In this document: positions 1 to 7,898 of the stretch, one piece after another
How the letters are laid out: every line of letters begins with the position of its first letter
Numbering within the stretch: the stretch's first letter is position 1
Origin: Hyphomicrobiales bacterium
GTDB taxonomy: Bacteria > Pseudomonadota > Alphaproteobacteria > Rhizobiales > Aestuariivirgaceae
NCBI GenBank assembly: GCA_016710435.1
Contig: JADJVV010000001.1
Location: 1,820,501 to 1,884,500, forward strand
DNA: 64,000 nt
Direction: 5' to 3'
Notes under the pieces: generated by a model
The model's input: the letters and a program-made list of their open reading frames with translations, nothing else
What the model was told of the DNA's origin: nothing
The model's database searches: none
Position numbers and translations under genes: made by a program

Positions 1-863
1 AGATGGTGGCGGGCGATGGCGACGACATTCTCATCCCCGCACCTGCCTGGCCCAACTATGCGGGGCCCTTGCGCCTGCAAGGCACGCGTCCCGTCGAAGT
101 GCCCATGAACTTCTCCAATGGCGCGTGGTCACTCGACCTCGACCGCCTCTTCGCCGCGGTGACGCCGCGCACCAAGGCGATCGTCATCAACTCGCCCTCG
201 AACCCCTTGGGCTGGACGGCGTCGCGGGCCGACCTCACGGCGATTCGCGACTTCTCGCGCAAGCACGGCATCTGGATTGTCGCCGACGAAGTGTATGGCC
301 GCTTCTACTTCGGCAAGGATGGCGCGAAGCGCGCGCCCTCGTTCCTCGACATCTGCGACACCGAAGAGCAGCTTATCCTCTGCAACACCTTCTCCAAGAA
401 CTGGGCCATGACGGGCTGGCGGCAGGGATGGGTGCAGGCGCCGAAGGCGCTGGGCCCCGTGTTCGAGCGCTTCATCCAGTACAACACCTCCGGCAGTCCG
501 GTCTTCCTGCAGCGCGGCTGCACCGCCGCCCTGAACCTCGGCGATGCTTTCGTCGACAGCCAAGTGGCGACGGCGCGCAAGAACCGCGACATCGTCATCG
601 AGGCGTTGCGCGGCCACAAGAATATCCGCTTCCAGATTCCTGATGGCGCCTTCTATTTCTTCTTCGCCATCGATGGCATGCGCGACTCACTCGCCACCGC
701 CCGCCGCCTTGTCGATGAGGCGAACGTCGGCTTTGCGCCGGGTGCTGCCTTCGGCGCGGCGGGGGAAGGGTTCCTGCGCATGTGCTACCTCAAGGACGAG
801 GACAAGCTCCGCGAAGGCCTCGCCCGCTTCTCCAATTGGCTGGAAAATCACCAGCCCAGCTAG
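1..863 (+). CDS. Class I/II pyridoxal-phosphate aminotransferase, 5' end missing
   Basis: The 3' part of an aspartate-type fold I aminotransferase, which moves an amino group between an amino acid and a 2-oxoacid using PLP in the cytoplasm. About 286 residues are visible; the family is usually about 390, so roughly the first 100 residues lie beyond the left edge and the ATG at position 3 is internal. Visible signatures are NSPSNPLGW (substrate and cofactor binding), ADEVYGRFYF (the Asp and Tyr that contact PLP), and NTFSKNWAMTGWRQGW, where the Lys is the Schiff-base lysine. The C-terminal FLRMCYL carries the Arg that binds the substrate carboxylate. The substrate cannot be told from sequence. 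It is followed by a 404-base gap with a strong terminator. Confidence 0.88.
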   Translation, partial: MVAGDGDDILIPAPAWPNYAGPLRLQGTRPVEVPMNFSNGAWSLDLDRLFAAVTPRTKAIVINSPSNPLGWTASRADLTAIRDFSRKHGIWIVADEVYGRFYFGKDGAKRAPSFLDICDTEEQLILCNTFSKNWAMTGWRQGWVQAPKALGPVFERFIQYNTSGSPVFLQRGCTAALNLGDAFVDSQVATARKNRDIVIEALRGHKNIRFQIPDGAFYFFFAIDGMRDSLATARRLVDEANVGFAPGAAFGAAGEGFLRMCYLKDEDKLREGLARFSNWLENHQPS

Positions 864-983
864 TGCTGCCTTTTGGTGCGTGCGCTGCCCAAACGATGGT
901 CATCAGGGTGCGGTCGAGGGCTCCATCCTGATTTTCACGAGTGCGCACAAGTCATTGATTATGAAATATAAATCTACATTTGT

Positions 984-997
984 TTGATCTGTTGCAA
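984..997. promoter_or_regulatory. Imperfect FNR-like palindrome
   Basis: TTGAT-N4-TGCAA matches the FNR/FixK consensus TTGAT-N4-ATCAA at 8 of 10 positions. It lies in the gap after the aminotransferase, about 107 bases before a strong terminator. It could drive a short transcript ending there. One half-site is degenerate, so a chance match is quite possible. Confidence 0.25.
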
Positions 998-1029
998 GAC
1001 TGGCATTGCGCTTGCGAAGGAAGACTCAT

Positions 1030-1142
1030 CGCAAGACCTTCTCGGATCCTCCCATTTTCGAAGCATAGTCTTTCGCGGTTGCCGGCAGAGTCCGGCAGAC
1101 TTGGGGACGGCAGGATGGACAATCCTCCGTCCCTCTTTTTTT
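1030..1142 (+). ncRNA. Candidate small RNA in the gap 864-1267
   Basis: The 404-base gap has no convincing open reading frame. It holds a GC-rich hairpin (1081-1096, GCCGG/CCGGC arms), an unpaired CCTCCC stretch near 1050 that resembles an anti-Shine-Dalgarno loop, and a strong intrinsic terminator at 1104-1142. The start at 1030 is inferred from about 40 bases after the weak FNR-like site. The alternative is that this is only the long 3' UTR of the aminotransferase mRNA. Expression cannot be judged from sequence. Confidence 0.3.
1104..1142 (+). terminator. Rho-independent terminator
   Basis: GGGACGG (1104-1110) pairs with CCGTCCC (1127-1133), and AGGAT (1112-1116) pairs with ATCCT (1122-1126) around a 5-base loop, with one bulged C. 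A run of eight T residues broken only near its start follows. It ends either the aminotransferase transcript or a short RNA. Confidence 0.85.
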
Positions 1143-1267
1143 GACAACATTCCCGCCCCACTTCTGCCACCACGCGGGCAGACCTTTCTCGCTGGGCGGC
1201 GTCGGCACAAAAAACAAAAGCTCAGCACACGGATCAAAGCCGTGGGCGTGTCGCGAGGGGTTACGCC

Positions 1268-1990
1268 ATGTCTTATTCCGTCTTTGTCACAGTCATGCAG
1301 TCGTCCGGTCTGCTGCTGATCGGTGGTGCCGCGGTGGCGCTGCTGCGCCTGATCGCCGTGCATTATGTCCAGCGCCACTGGGCCCCGGCTTCGCTGCAAT
1401 CGCTCCACATTGTCACTACCACCATGGCCTTTGGCCTGTTGCTGCTGGCTTTCTCCGGCGGCGGACTGATGGCGACACGTCTCTTTGAGACCAACGAACT
1501 GCCGCCGCTGCAGGCCCTGGGTGCGCACAGTGTGCTGCTCACCATTCTTGCCGCCAGCGTGATCTTCCTTCATGTGGTGGCGCGGCCCTGGCTTGTGGAT
1601 GTTGCCCGCGAACCGCTCTCGGCCCGGCCCCTGGTTCTCGATGTGTCGGCTCATCGCAGTCTCGCCATCTCGCTGTCACTGGCGGCCCTGGCCTCGGCCT
1701 GGACGCTCTGGCTGGTCCTGGCGCTTGCCGCCACACCGCCCGCCGCCTCCACCACGCTCGCCGCACTCACATTGATGACGCTGGTGTTCTGGCTGATGTT
1801 TGCAGGCCCCGCACTCCTGCTGCGGGGACTCGCCGTGCACGCCATGCGTGGGCCCGAAGCCGCGCCCGCGCCACCTGTCCGCCTCATGCCCACCATTCCC
1901 GATGTGCCGGAGCATCGCCACGCCCATGTGCCTGCGCCGCGCGCCCCGCGCCCCCGCCTCGCCCTTCAGCGAGACGACTTCAACGGCTGA
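1268..1990 (+). CDS. Hypothetical inner-membrane protein, 240 aa
   Basis: An integral membrane protein of unknown function. Five or so hydrophobic segments are visible: SSGLLLIGGAAVALLRL near residue 15, a segment around residues 48-65, another near 90, another near 145, and LMTLVFWLMFAGPALLL near 175. The last 50 residues are a Pro/Arg-rich hydrophilic tail, probably cytoplasmic. No cofactor or catalytic motif is seen and I do not recognise the family. Third-position GC is strong throughout, supporting a real gene. Its stop overlaps the convergent marC-like stop by 11 bases. Confidence 0.7.
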   Translation: MSYSVFVTVMQSSGLLLIGGAAVALLRLIAVHYVQRHWAPASLQSLHIVTTTMAFGLLLLAFSGGGLMATRLFETNELPPLQALGAHSVLLTILAASVIFLHVVARPWLVDVAREPLSARPLVLDVSAHRSLAISLSLAALASAWTLWLVLALAATPPAASTTLAALTLMTLVFWLMFAGPALLLRGLAVHAMRGPEAAPAPPVRLMPTIPDVPEHRHAHVPAPRAPRPRLALQRDDFNG

Positions 1991-2603
1991 GGGCGAAGAC
2001 GCCGTCGATCACGAATTGCACGGCCAGCGCCGCAAGGATGATGCCGAGCAACCGCGTGATCACGGCGCGGCCGGTGATGCCCAGCGTCTTTGAAATCGGC
2101 ACGGCGATGCGGAAGCACAGGTAGCAGGCCAGCATGACGCAGGCCGCCACGCCGTAGAGCGCCCCGAGCTTGCTCCAGTCGCCTTCGGCCCGGCCCGCCA
2201 GCAGGATCATTGCCGTGATGGCGCCCGGTCCCGCCATCAGCGGAATGGCCAGCGGAAAGGCCGCGATATTGCGCACATGATCGACGGTGATCGCGGTCTT
2301 CACCGTGTCTTCGCGCCGCTGCGCCCGTCGGTCGAACACCATCTCGGCCGCCGATGACAGGAGCAGCAACCCGCCCGCGATGCGGAACGCCGACAGCGAA
2401 ATGCCGAGAAGGTCGAGGAGTCGCGCCCCACCCAGCCCCGCCACCAGCAGGATGCAGAAGGCAATGACGGAGCCCCGAAGCGCCACTTCGCGCCGGTGCG
2501 CGTCCGTCATCTCCGCCGTGAGGCCGAGGAACAGCGCGCTCATGAAGATGGGATCGGCAACCACCAGCAGGGTCGCCAGTGCGGATGTGATGTAGTCGGA
2601 CAT
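1980..2603 (-). CDS. MarC family integral membrane protein
   Basis: A 207-residue MarC/UPF0056-type protein of the inner membrane. The family has six predicted membrane spans and no firmly established function; the old link to multiple antibiotic resistance is not supported. Visible family features are VVADPIFMSALFLGLT at the N-terminus, FRIAGGLLLLSSA in the middle, the loop IPLMAGPGAITAMILL, and the closing span LLGIILAALAVQFVIDG. The start chosen is ATG at 2603 (MSDYIT), because the six extra residues upstream are not typical of the family. It is convergent with the preceding membrane protein gene. Confidence 0.85.
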   Translation of the reverse strand: MSDYITSALATLLVVADPIFMSALFLGLTAEMTDAHRREVALRGSVIAFCILLVAGLGGARLLDLLGISLSAFRIAGGLLLLSSAAEMVFDRRAQRREDTVKTAITVDHVRNIAAFPLAIPLMAGPGAITAMILLAGRAEGDWSKLGALYGVAACVMLACYLCFRIAVPISKTLGITGRAVITRLLGIILAALAVQFVIDGVFALSR

Positions 2604-2691
2604 GGGGCCGTCATACCGCACTCTGCCCGTTGGGGGCAGGGGTCCACATCTTCACGCTCCGCCGGCGGGGCAGCGAGTGGGAAGGCCCGCC

Positions 2692-4635
2692 TCAGCCCCG
2701 CCTGTTCTGGCGGTTCTCGATCAGGTCTTCGACCACTGTCGGATCGGCGAGCGTCGACGTATCGCCCAGCGAGCCGAAATCATCCTCGGCGATCTTGCGC
2801 AGGATGCGGCGCATGATCTTGCCCGAGCGGGTCTTGGGAAGGCCGGGCGAAAACTGGATCTTGTCCGGCGTGGCCAGCGGCCCGATCTCCTTGCGGACAT
2901 GGGCCACCAGTTCCTTGCGCAGGTCGTCGTCGCCCGTTTCGTCCTTCATGAGCGTCACATAGCAATAGATGCCCTGACCCTTGATGTCGTGCGGATAGCC
3001 GACCACGGCTGCTTCCGACACCTTGGCGTGAGAGACGAGCGCCGACTCCACTTCCGCCGTGCCGAGGCGATGGCCGGACACGTTGATCACGTCATCGACG
3101 CGCCCCGTGATCCAGTAATAGCCATCGGCATCGCGGCGGCAGCCGTCGCCGGTAAAGTACATGTTCCTGTAGGTCGAGAAATAGGTCTGCATGAAGCGCT
3201 CATGATCGCCATAGATCGTGCGCGCCTGGCCCGGCCAGGAATCGAGGATCACGAGATTGCCCGAGGCCTCGCCTTCCAGCAGCATGCCCTTGTCGTCAAC
3301 AAGCGCCGGCTGGCAGCCGAAAAACGGCTTGGTGGCGGAACCCGGCTTCAATTTCGTGGCGCCCGGCAGGGGCGTGATGAGAATGCCGCCCGTTTCCGTC
3401 TGCCACCACGTATCGACGATGGGGCAGCGCTCGTCGCCCACCACACGGTGATACCATTCCCACGCTTCGGGATTGATGGGTTCGCCCACCGACCCCAGCA
3501 GCCGCAGCGATTTGCGCGATGTATGCGTCACCGCCTCGTCGCCCAGCTGCATGAGGGCGCGGATTGCCGTTGGCGCCGTGTAGAGAATGTTGACCTGGTG
3601 TTTGTCCACCACCTCCCAGAAGCGCGAGGCGGAGGGGAAGTTGGGCACGCCCTCGAACATCAGGGTCGTGGCGCCATTGGCCAGCGGACCGTAGACGATG
3701 TAGCTGTGGCCCGTGACCCAGCCCACATCCGCCGTGCACCAATAGATGTCGCCGTCATGGTAATCGAAGACATACTGGTGCGTCATCGCCGCAAAGACGA
3801 GATACCCGCCCGTCGTATGCAGCACGCCCTTGGGCTTGCCCGTTGAACCCGACGTGTAGAGAATGAACAGCGGGTCTTCCGCCTTCATCTTCTCCGGCTT
3901 GCAGTCGGCGGCGGCGTGGACCATTTCCTCATGGTACCAGATGTCCCGGCCCGGCTCCCAGTTGATGGCGCCGCCCGTGCGGCGCACAACCAGAACCTTG
4001 GCGGAAGAGCCGGTCTTGGCGAGGGCGGCATCCGTGTTGGCCTTGAGGGGCACCTTGCGCCCGCCGCGCAAACCTTCGTCCGCCGTGATGATGAAATGCG
4101 ATTTCGCATCCTCGATGCGGCCCGCGAGGCTTTCCGGCGAGAAGCCGCCGAAGACGATGGAATGGACAGCCCCGATGCGGGCGCAGGCCAGCATGGCATA
4201 GGCGGCTTCGGGGATCATCGGCAGGTAGATGGTGACGCGGTCGCCCTTCTTGACGCCGTGCTTCTTCATCACGTTGGCAAGTTTGCACACCTGCACATGG
4301 AGTTCGTTGTAGGTGATCTTCTTGTCGTCGTAGGGATTGTCGCCTTCCCAGATGATGGCGACCTGGTTGCCGCGCTTCTTCAGGTGGCGGTCGATGCAGT
4401 TGTGGGAGACATTGAGGACGCCATCCTCGTACCACTTGATCGACACCTTGTCGGGAGCATAGCTGGTGTTCTTGGTCTTCTTCGGCGCCTTGAACCAGTC
4501 CAGCCGCTTGCCTTCCCGGGCCCAGAATTTCACCGGATCCTTGACGGATTCCGCATACTTCTTCTTGTAACCGGCTTCATCCACCCAGGCGCGCTTTTTC
4601 CACGCCGCCGGAACCGCAACGACTCTCTCGGACAT
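2692..4635 (-). CDS. acs: Acetyl-CoA synthetase
   Basis: Makes acetyl-CoA from acetate, ATP and CoA through an acetyl-adenylate in the cytoplasm. At 647 residues it is the normal Acs length. Motifs of the ANL superfamily are complete: YTSGSTGKPKG (phosphate loop), WWQTETGG (adenine binding), YFTGDGCRRDADGYYWITGR (hinge region), and near the C-terminus PKTRSGKIMRR, whose Lys is the catalytic lysine acetylated for regulation in this family. The start MSERVV at 4635 is preferred because GGAGGA lies nine bases upstream; the ORF's upstream ATGs overlap that ribosome site. It is divergent from the EamA transporter gene. Confidence 0.97.
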   Translation of the reverse strand: MSERVVAVPAAWKKRAWVDEAGYKKKYAESVKDPVKFWAREGKRLDWFKAPKKTKNTSYAPDKVSIKWYEDGVLNVSHNCIDRHLKKRGNQVAIIWEGDNPYDDKKITYNELHVQVCKLANVMKKHGVKKGDRVTIYLPMIPEAAYAMLACARIGAVHSIVFGGFSPESLAGRIEDAKSHFIITADEGLRGGRKVPLKANTDAALAKTGSSAKVLVVRRTGGAINWEPGRDIWYHEEMVHAAADCKPEKMKAEDPLFILYTSGSTGKPKGVLHTTGGYLVFAAMTHQYVFDYHDGDIYWCTADVGWVTGHSYIVYGPLANGATTLMFEGVPNFPSASRFWEVVDKHQVNILYTAPTAIRALMQLGDEAVTHTSRKSLRLLGSVGEPINPEAWEWYHRVVGDERCPIVDTWWQTETGGILITPLPGATKLKPGSATKPFFGCQPALVDDKGMLLEGEASGNLVILDSWPGQARTIYGDHERFMQTYFSTYRNMYFTGDGCRRDADGYYWITGRVDDVINVSGHRLGTAEVESALVSHAKVSEAAVVGYPHDIKGQGIYCYVTLMKDETGDDDLRKELVAHVRKEIGPLATPDKIQFSPGLPKTRSGKIMRRILRKIAEDDFGSLGDTSTLADPTVVEDLIENRQNRRG

Positions 4636-4741
4636 AGGCGTCATTCCTCCCATACATGCCGGATTTGTTCGTCTTATCGGCGGACAAGTCTATAGCCTGC
4701 AATCCGACTCCTGTCTAAGTCCCGAGGAACCGCCACCGCCC

Positions 4742-5647
4742 ATGCCGGCTCTGCGCCATATCCTGTATTTCATCGCCCTCGGAACGTTCTGGGGCGTTTC
4801 CCCCAGCCTGTACAAGTACTGGGGCGAGAGCGGCGTGCCGGTCAGCCATGTCATCTGCTACACGGGCCTGGGCCTTGCGGTATTCCTGTTCTGCGTCGCC
4901 CGTCTCTGGGAAGGTGACTGGGGCTGGAGCCCGGCCATCCTGAAGTATGGACTTGTCTGCGCCACGCTGATGAACGTGCCCTTTGCCTGGTCCCTCACCC
5001 TGGCGCGCCATGTGCCGGCCCCGGAACTGGCGCTGGTGTTCTCGATCTCGCCCATCATCAGCTTTCTCGTGGGCGCGCTCACGGGCCGTGATCCGCTCAC
5101 GCGCCGCCGCATCATCGCCATCCTCTTCGGCTTTGCGGCCTCTTCGCTTCTGGTGCTGACGCGCGACGGCATGGTGAGCGGCGCGGTGTCTTGGTGGCTG
5201 CTGGCATCCTTCATCAATCCGCTGCTGTGGGCCACCTACAACTGGTACGCCCAGCAGAACTGGCCGAAAGACGGCACCACGTTCTCCGTCGGAGCGGCGG
5301 AGTCGCTGCTCTCGGGACTGCTGGCCTTGCCCTTCGTGCTGGTGCTTTCGCCGCCGTGGTCAACGGCCTACAGCGGGCCGGTGGTCTGGTGGAGCCTCGT
5401 CTTCGCCACCGGCATGTGGGTGGCGGAACGCATTTCCTTCTTCACCCTCATTCGCGAGAAAGGGGCGAGCTACACGTCGCAGGCAGTCTATCTCTCCTCG
5501 CCCGCCGCCGTCTTCATCGCCATGTATTTCTTCGGCGGTGCGGGCGATCCCTGGCTGTGGGCCGCGCTGGCGCTCATCATGGTGGCGCTTTACCTGAACA
5601 ACAGCGGCGCGCCCCTCAAGCCAGCCGCCATACCGACGTCTTCTTGA
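4742..5647 (+). CDS. EamA/DMT-family transporter
   Basis: A 301-residue inner-membrane exporter or importer of the drug/metabolite transporter superfamily. It shows the usual ten hydrophobic segments in two EamA halves. Typical features are the N-terminal FIALGTFWGVSPSLYKYW and the end of the first half, ARHVPAPELALVFSISPIISFLVGA. The second half starts near residue 150. Substrates of this superfamily range from amino acids to nucleotides and cannot be assigned here. The last 32 bases overlap the convergent methyltransferase gene. Confidence 0.85.
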   Translation: MPALRHILYFIALGTFWGVSPSLYKYWGESGVPVSHVICYTGLGLAVFLFCVARLWEGDWGWSPAILKYGLVCATLMNVPFAWSLTLARHVPAPELALVFSISPIISFLVGALTGRDPLTRRRIIAILFGFAASSLLVLTRDGMVSGAVSWWLLASFINPLLWATYNWYAQQNWPKDGTTFSVGAAESLLSGLLALPFVLVLSPPWSTAYSGPVVWWSLVFATGMWVAERISFFTLIREKGASYTSQAVYLSSPAAVFIAMYFFGGAGDPWLWAALALIMVALYLNNSGAPLKPAAIPTSS

Positions 5648-6266
5648 TCTCCGCATCTTCAAGGTCGCGCGTCACAGGCACCGCGTAGGTGGCGATGGAG
5701 ACGAGCTTGTCCTTGGGCAGGTAGCTGCGCCCGGGATCACCGATGAAGACGATTGCACCTTCTTCCCGCGCCGCTGTGAGCCAGGCGAAGCAGGTAGCCG
5801 CAAGTGATTGTTCGTAAAACAAATCTCCGACGAGGATCACGTCGTGGCGAGGTGCTGCGTGGGCCAGCAGATTGTCGCCGGTGATGCGCAGGGCAACACC
5901 GTTGAGCGCTGCGTTGATCTCCATCGCCGCCACGGCGAAGAGGTCGATGTCGGCTGCAAGCACTTCCACCGCACCGGCCTTCAGCGCCGCAATGCCCACA
6001 AGCCCGGAGCCGGAGGCGAGGTCCACCACGCGCTTTCCCATCACCAGTGCAGGATGATCCAGCACATGCCGTGCCAGCGCCTGACCGCCTGCCCAGGCAA
6101 AGGCCCAGAACGGCGGCGGCAATCCGATCTCGCCCAGTTCCTCTTCCGTCTTCTGCCAGATCGGCAACGCCTCATGGGCGAGGTGAAGCTTCACCTCCGG
6201 CACCAGCGGTGGCGCAAGGATCTCGGTGTGCGCACGCACGAAGCGGGCGCGCTCGTCCGGCGTCAT
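5616..6266 (-). CDS. Class I SAM-dependent methyltransferase, METTL20/ETFB-lysine type
   Basis: A 216-residue cytoplasmic methyltransferase. The SAM-binding motif I is VVDLASGSGLVGIAALKAGA near residue 80, the acidic ribose-binding residue follows in VLAADID, and GDLFYE is the post-I motif typical of the METTL20-like lysine methyltransferases. The closest characterised group methylates lysines of electron-transfer flavoprotein beta; that substrate is an inference. It overlaps the EVE-domain gene upstream by four bases and is the last gene of the tsaD operon. Confidence 0.75.
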   Translation of the reverse strand: MTPDERARFVRAHTEILAPPLVPEVKLHLAHEALPIWQKTEEELGEIGLPPPFWAFAWAGGQALARHVLDHPALVMGKRVVDLASGSGLVGIAALKAGAVEVLAADIDLFAVAAMEINAALNGVALRITGDNLLAHAAPRHDVILVGDLFYEQSLAATCFAWLTAAREEGAIVFIGDPGRSYLPKDKLVSIATYAVPVTRDLEDAEIKKTSVWRLA

Positions 6267-6697
6267 GGGGCAAACGATGCGGGATCGAGCCCGCCCATCT
6301 TGCAGATGGCGCGGAATTCCACGGCCGTGACCGGCTGCACGGAAAGCCGCGAGTTCTTCACCAGCACCATCTCCGCAAGGGCCGCCACTTCCTTGATGGC
6401 ATCAAGGCTGACAGGTTGCGGCAGCGGCGCCACGGCGCGCACGTCAACGCATTCCCACGCCGGCTTGTCGGCGGTCGAATCCGGATGGATGGTCTTGCAC
6501 ACCTCGACGATGCCAACCACCGCCTTGCCGATGTTGGAGTGATAGAAGAAGCCGCGTTCACCGAGTCTCATCGCCCGCATGTTGTTGCGGGCCTGGTAGT
6601 TGCGAACCCCACTCCATTCCTCGCCCCGCTCGCCTTTCTTCATCAGCATGTCGAAGGAGAACACGTCGGGTTCTGACTTGAACAGCCAGAAGGCCAT
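6263..6697 (-). CDS. EVE domain-containing protein
   Basis: A 144-residue single-domain EVE (PUA-like) protein. It begins MAFWLFKSEPDVFSF, the hallmark N-terminus of the family, and has the GVRNYQARNNMRAM motif and the aromatic-lined pocket residues expected to hold a modified base. EVE domains are structurally related to YTH domains; the cellular ligand of these stand-alone bacterial versions is not settled. The start at 6697 was chosen because it matches the family N-terminus and overlaps the yciI-like stop by one base (TGATG). Confidence 0.9.
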   Translation of the reverse strand: MAFWLFKSEPDVFSFDMLMKKGERGEEWSGVRNYQARNNMRAMRLGERGFFYHSNIGKAVVGIVEVCKTIHPDSTADKPAWECVDVRAVAPLPQPVSLDAIKEVAALAEMVLVKNSRLSVQPVTAVEFRAICKMGGLDPASFAP

Positions 6698-6981
6698 CAC
6701 TTCGTCTCCGGATTCTTGATGAGCCACTTCCATGGCCGCACCTCGACAGATGCAAACAGTCCCGCCATGGCGTAAGGATCGCGCCCGGCGATGGCCTGCG
6801 CTTCCGCCTGGTCAGCGGCCTCGATGATGACGAGGCTGCCATTGGGATTGCCGCTGGCATCCAGGAAGGGCCCGGCCCCCTTCACATCAACAGTTTCAAG
6901 ATAAGTGAGATGGGCGGGCCGCGTCGCCATGCGAAGGTCGAGGCTGTTCGGCTTGTCGGTGCAGATGAGGGCAAAAAGCAT
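6697..6981 (-). CDS. YciI family protein
   Basis: A 94-residue YciI-like protein with the ferredoxin-like fold of dimeric alpha-beta barrels. It begins MLFALICTDKP, keeps RPAHLTYLE with the conserved His, and has GSLVIIEAADQAEAQAIAGRDPYA, the C-terminal pattern of the family. Members are related to muconolactone-isomerase-type enzymes, but the reaction here is unknown. It lies 14 bases after gpsA and overlaps the EVE gene, so it is probably cotranscribed. Confidence 0.88.
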   Translation of the reverse strand: MLFALICTDKPNSLDLRMATRPAHLTYLETVDVKGAGPFLDASGNPNGSLVIIEAADQAEAQAIAGRDPYAMAGLFASVEVRPWKWLIKNPETK

Positions 6982-6995
6982 GGAAAATCTCCGGT

Positions 6996-7898
6996 TCAGA
7001 ATTCGGATTTGAGAGGACGCGCCAGCAGGCGGTTGATTTCATCCTCGGGCGAGGTGTTGCGGTCAAGGATGGCATGCACGGCGGACACGATGGGCATGTC
7101 CACGCCATGACGCGCGGCCAGATCAACGGCGACAAGTGCGGTATAGGCACCTTCCACGGTGCCCGCGGTCGCGGCCAGCGCCTCAGGCACGGCAGCACCG
7201 CTGCCGATCAGGCGGCCCGCAGAATAGTTGCGCGATTGCGGACTGGTGCAGGTCAGCATCAGGTCGCCGAGACAGGAGAGGCCCATCAGCGTATCGGCGC
7301 GCACGCCGATCGCCTGCCCAAAACGGGTGAGTTCGGCAAAGCTCCGCGTGATGAGGGCCGCGCGCGCGCTGTCGCCGAGCCTGCGTCCGTCGGAAATCCC
7401 GCAGGCGATGGCGAGCACGTTCTTGATGGCTCCGCCAAGGGCCACGCCCAGCACGTCGTCGGAACCGTAGATGCGGAAGTGCGGCAGGCTCAACGCCTGC
7501 GCCCAGGCATTGGCAAGCTCGAGCGTGGGGCCGCCCAGCGTCACGGCCGTGGGTTTGCCCGCCAGCACATCCGCCGCAAAGCTCGGCCCCGACAGGATGA
7601 GTGCGGGGTTTTCCGGCGCGCGCGACCGCACCACCTGATGCATGAAGTGACCGGTGCCGCGTTCAATGCCCTTGGCCGCAATGATGACGGCAGCCTTGTC
7701 CGGCACCTGCACCTCGGTCAGCACCAGCCGCACCGCCTGCGCCGGTACGGCCACGATCACCGCGTCCGCATCTCTCGCAAGCCGCATGTCCTTGTTGGCG
7801 CGGCTCCAGACGGCGACGTCGTGCCCCGCACCGCGTGCCACATGCGCCAGCGCCGAACCCCACGACCCGCCGCCCAGCACCCAGATCTTTTTCGTCAT
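6996..7898 (-). CDS. gpsA: NAD(P)-dependent glycerol-3-phosphate dehydrogenase, short form
   Basis: Reduces dihydroxyacetone phosphate to sn-glycerol 3-phosphate for phospholipid synthesis in the cytoplasm. The Rossmann motif GGGSWGSALA is at residues 9-18, KGIERGTG at 76-83, SGPSFA at 103-108, and the catalytic lysine is probably K159 in GGAIKNV. The C-terminal domain keeps LTCTSPQSRNYSAG. The protein is only 300 residues; relative to E. coli GpsA about 29 residues are missing between VWSRA (residue 34) and LARDADAVIVAVP (residue 40), the stretch that normally holds the N...LPG loop. The frame is intact. It overlaps tsaD by four bases. Confidence 0.92.
   Translation of the reverse strand: MTKKIWVLGGGSWGSALAHVARGAGHDVAVWSRANKDMRLARDADAVIVAVPAQAVRLVLTEVQVPDKAAVIIAAKGIERGTGHFMHQVVRSRAPENPALILSGPSFAADVLAGKPTAVTLGGPTLELANAWAQALSLPHFRIYGSDDVLGVALGGAIKNVLAIACGISDGRRLGDSARAALITRSFAELTRFGQAIGVRADTLMGLSCLGDLMLTCTSPQSRNYSAGRLIGSGAAVPEALAATAGTVEGAYTALVAVDLAARHGVDMPIVSAVHAILDRNTSPEDEINRLLARPLKSEF

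Noticed and set aside
2602..3846. A 414-codon plus-strand frame opposite acs
   Set aside because: Shadow of acs; rich in His and Arg as expected for antisense of GC-rich codons.
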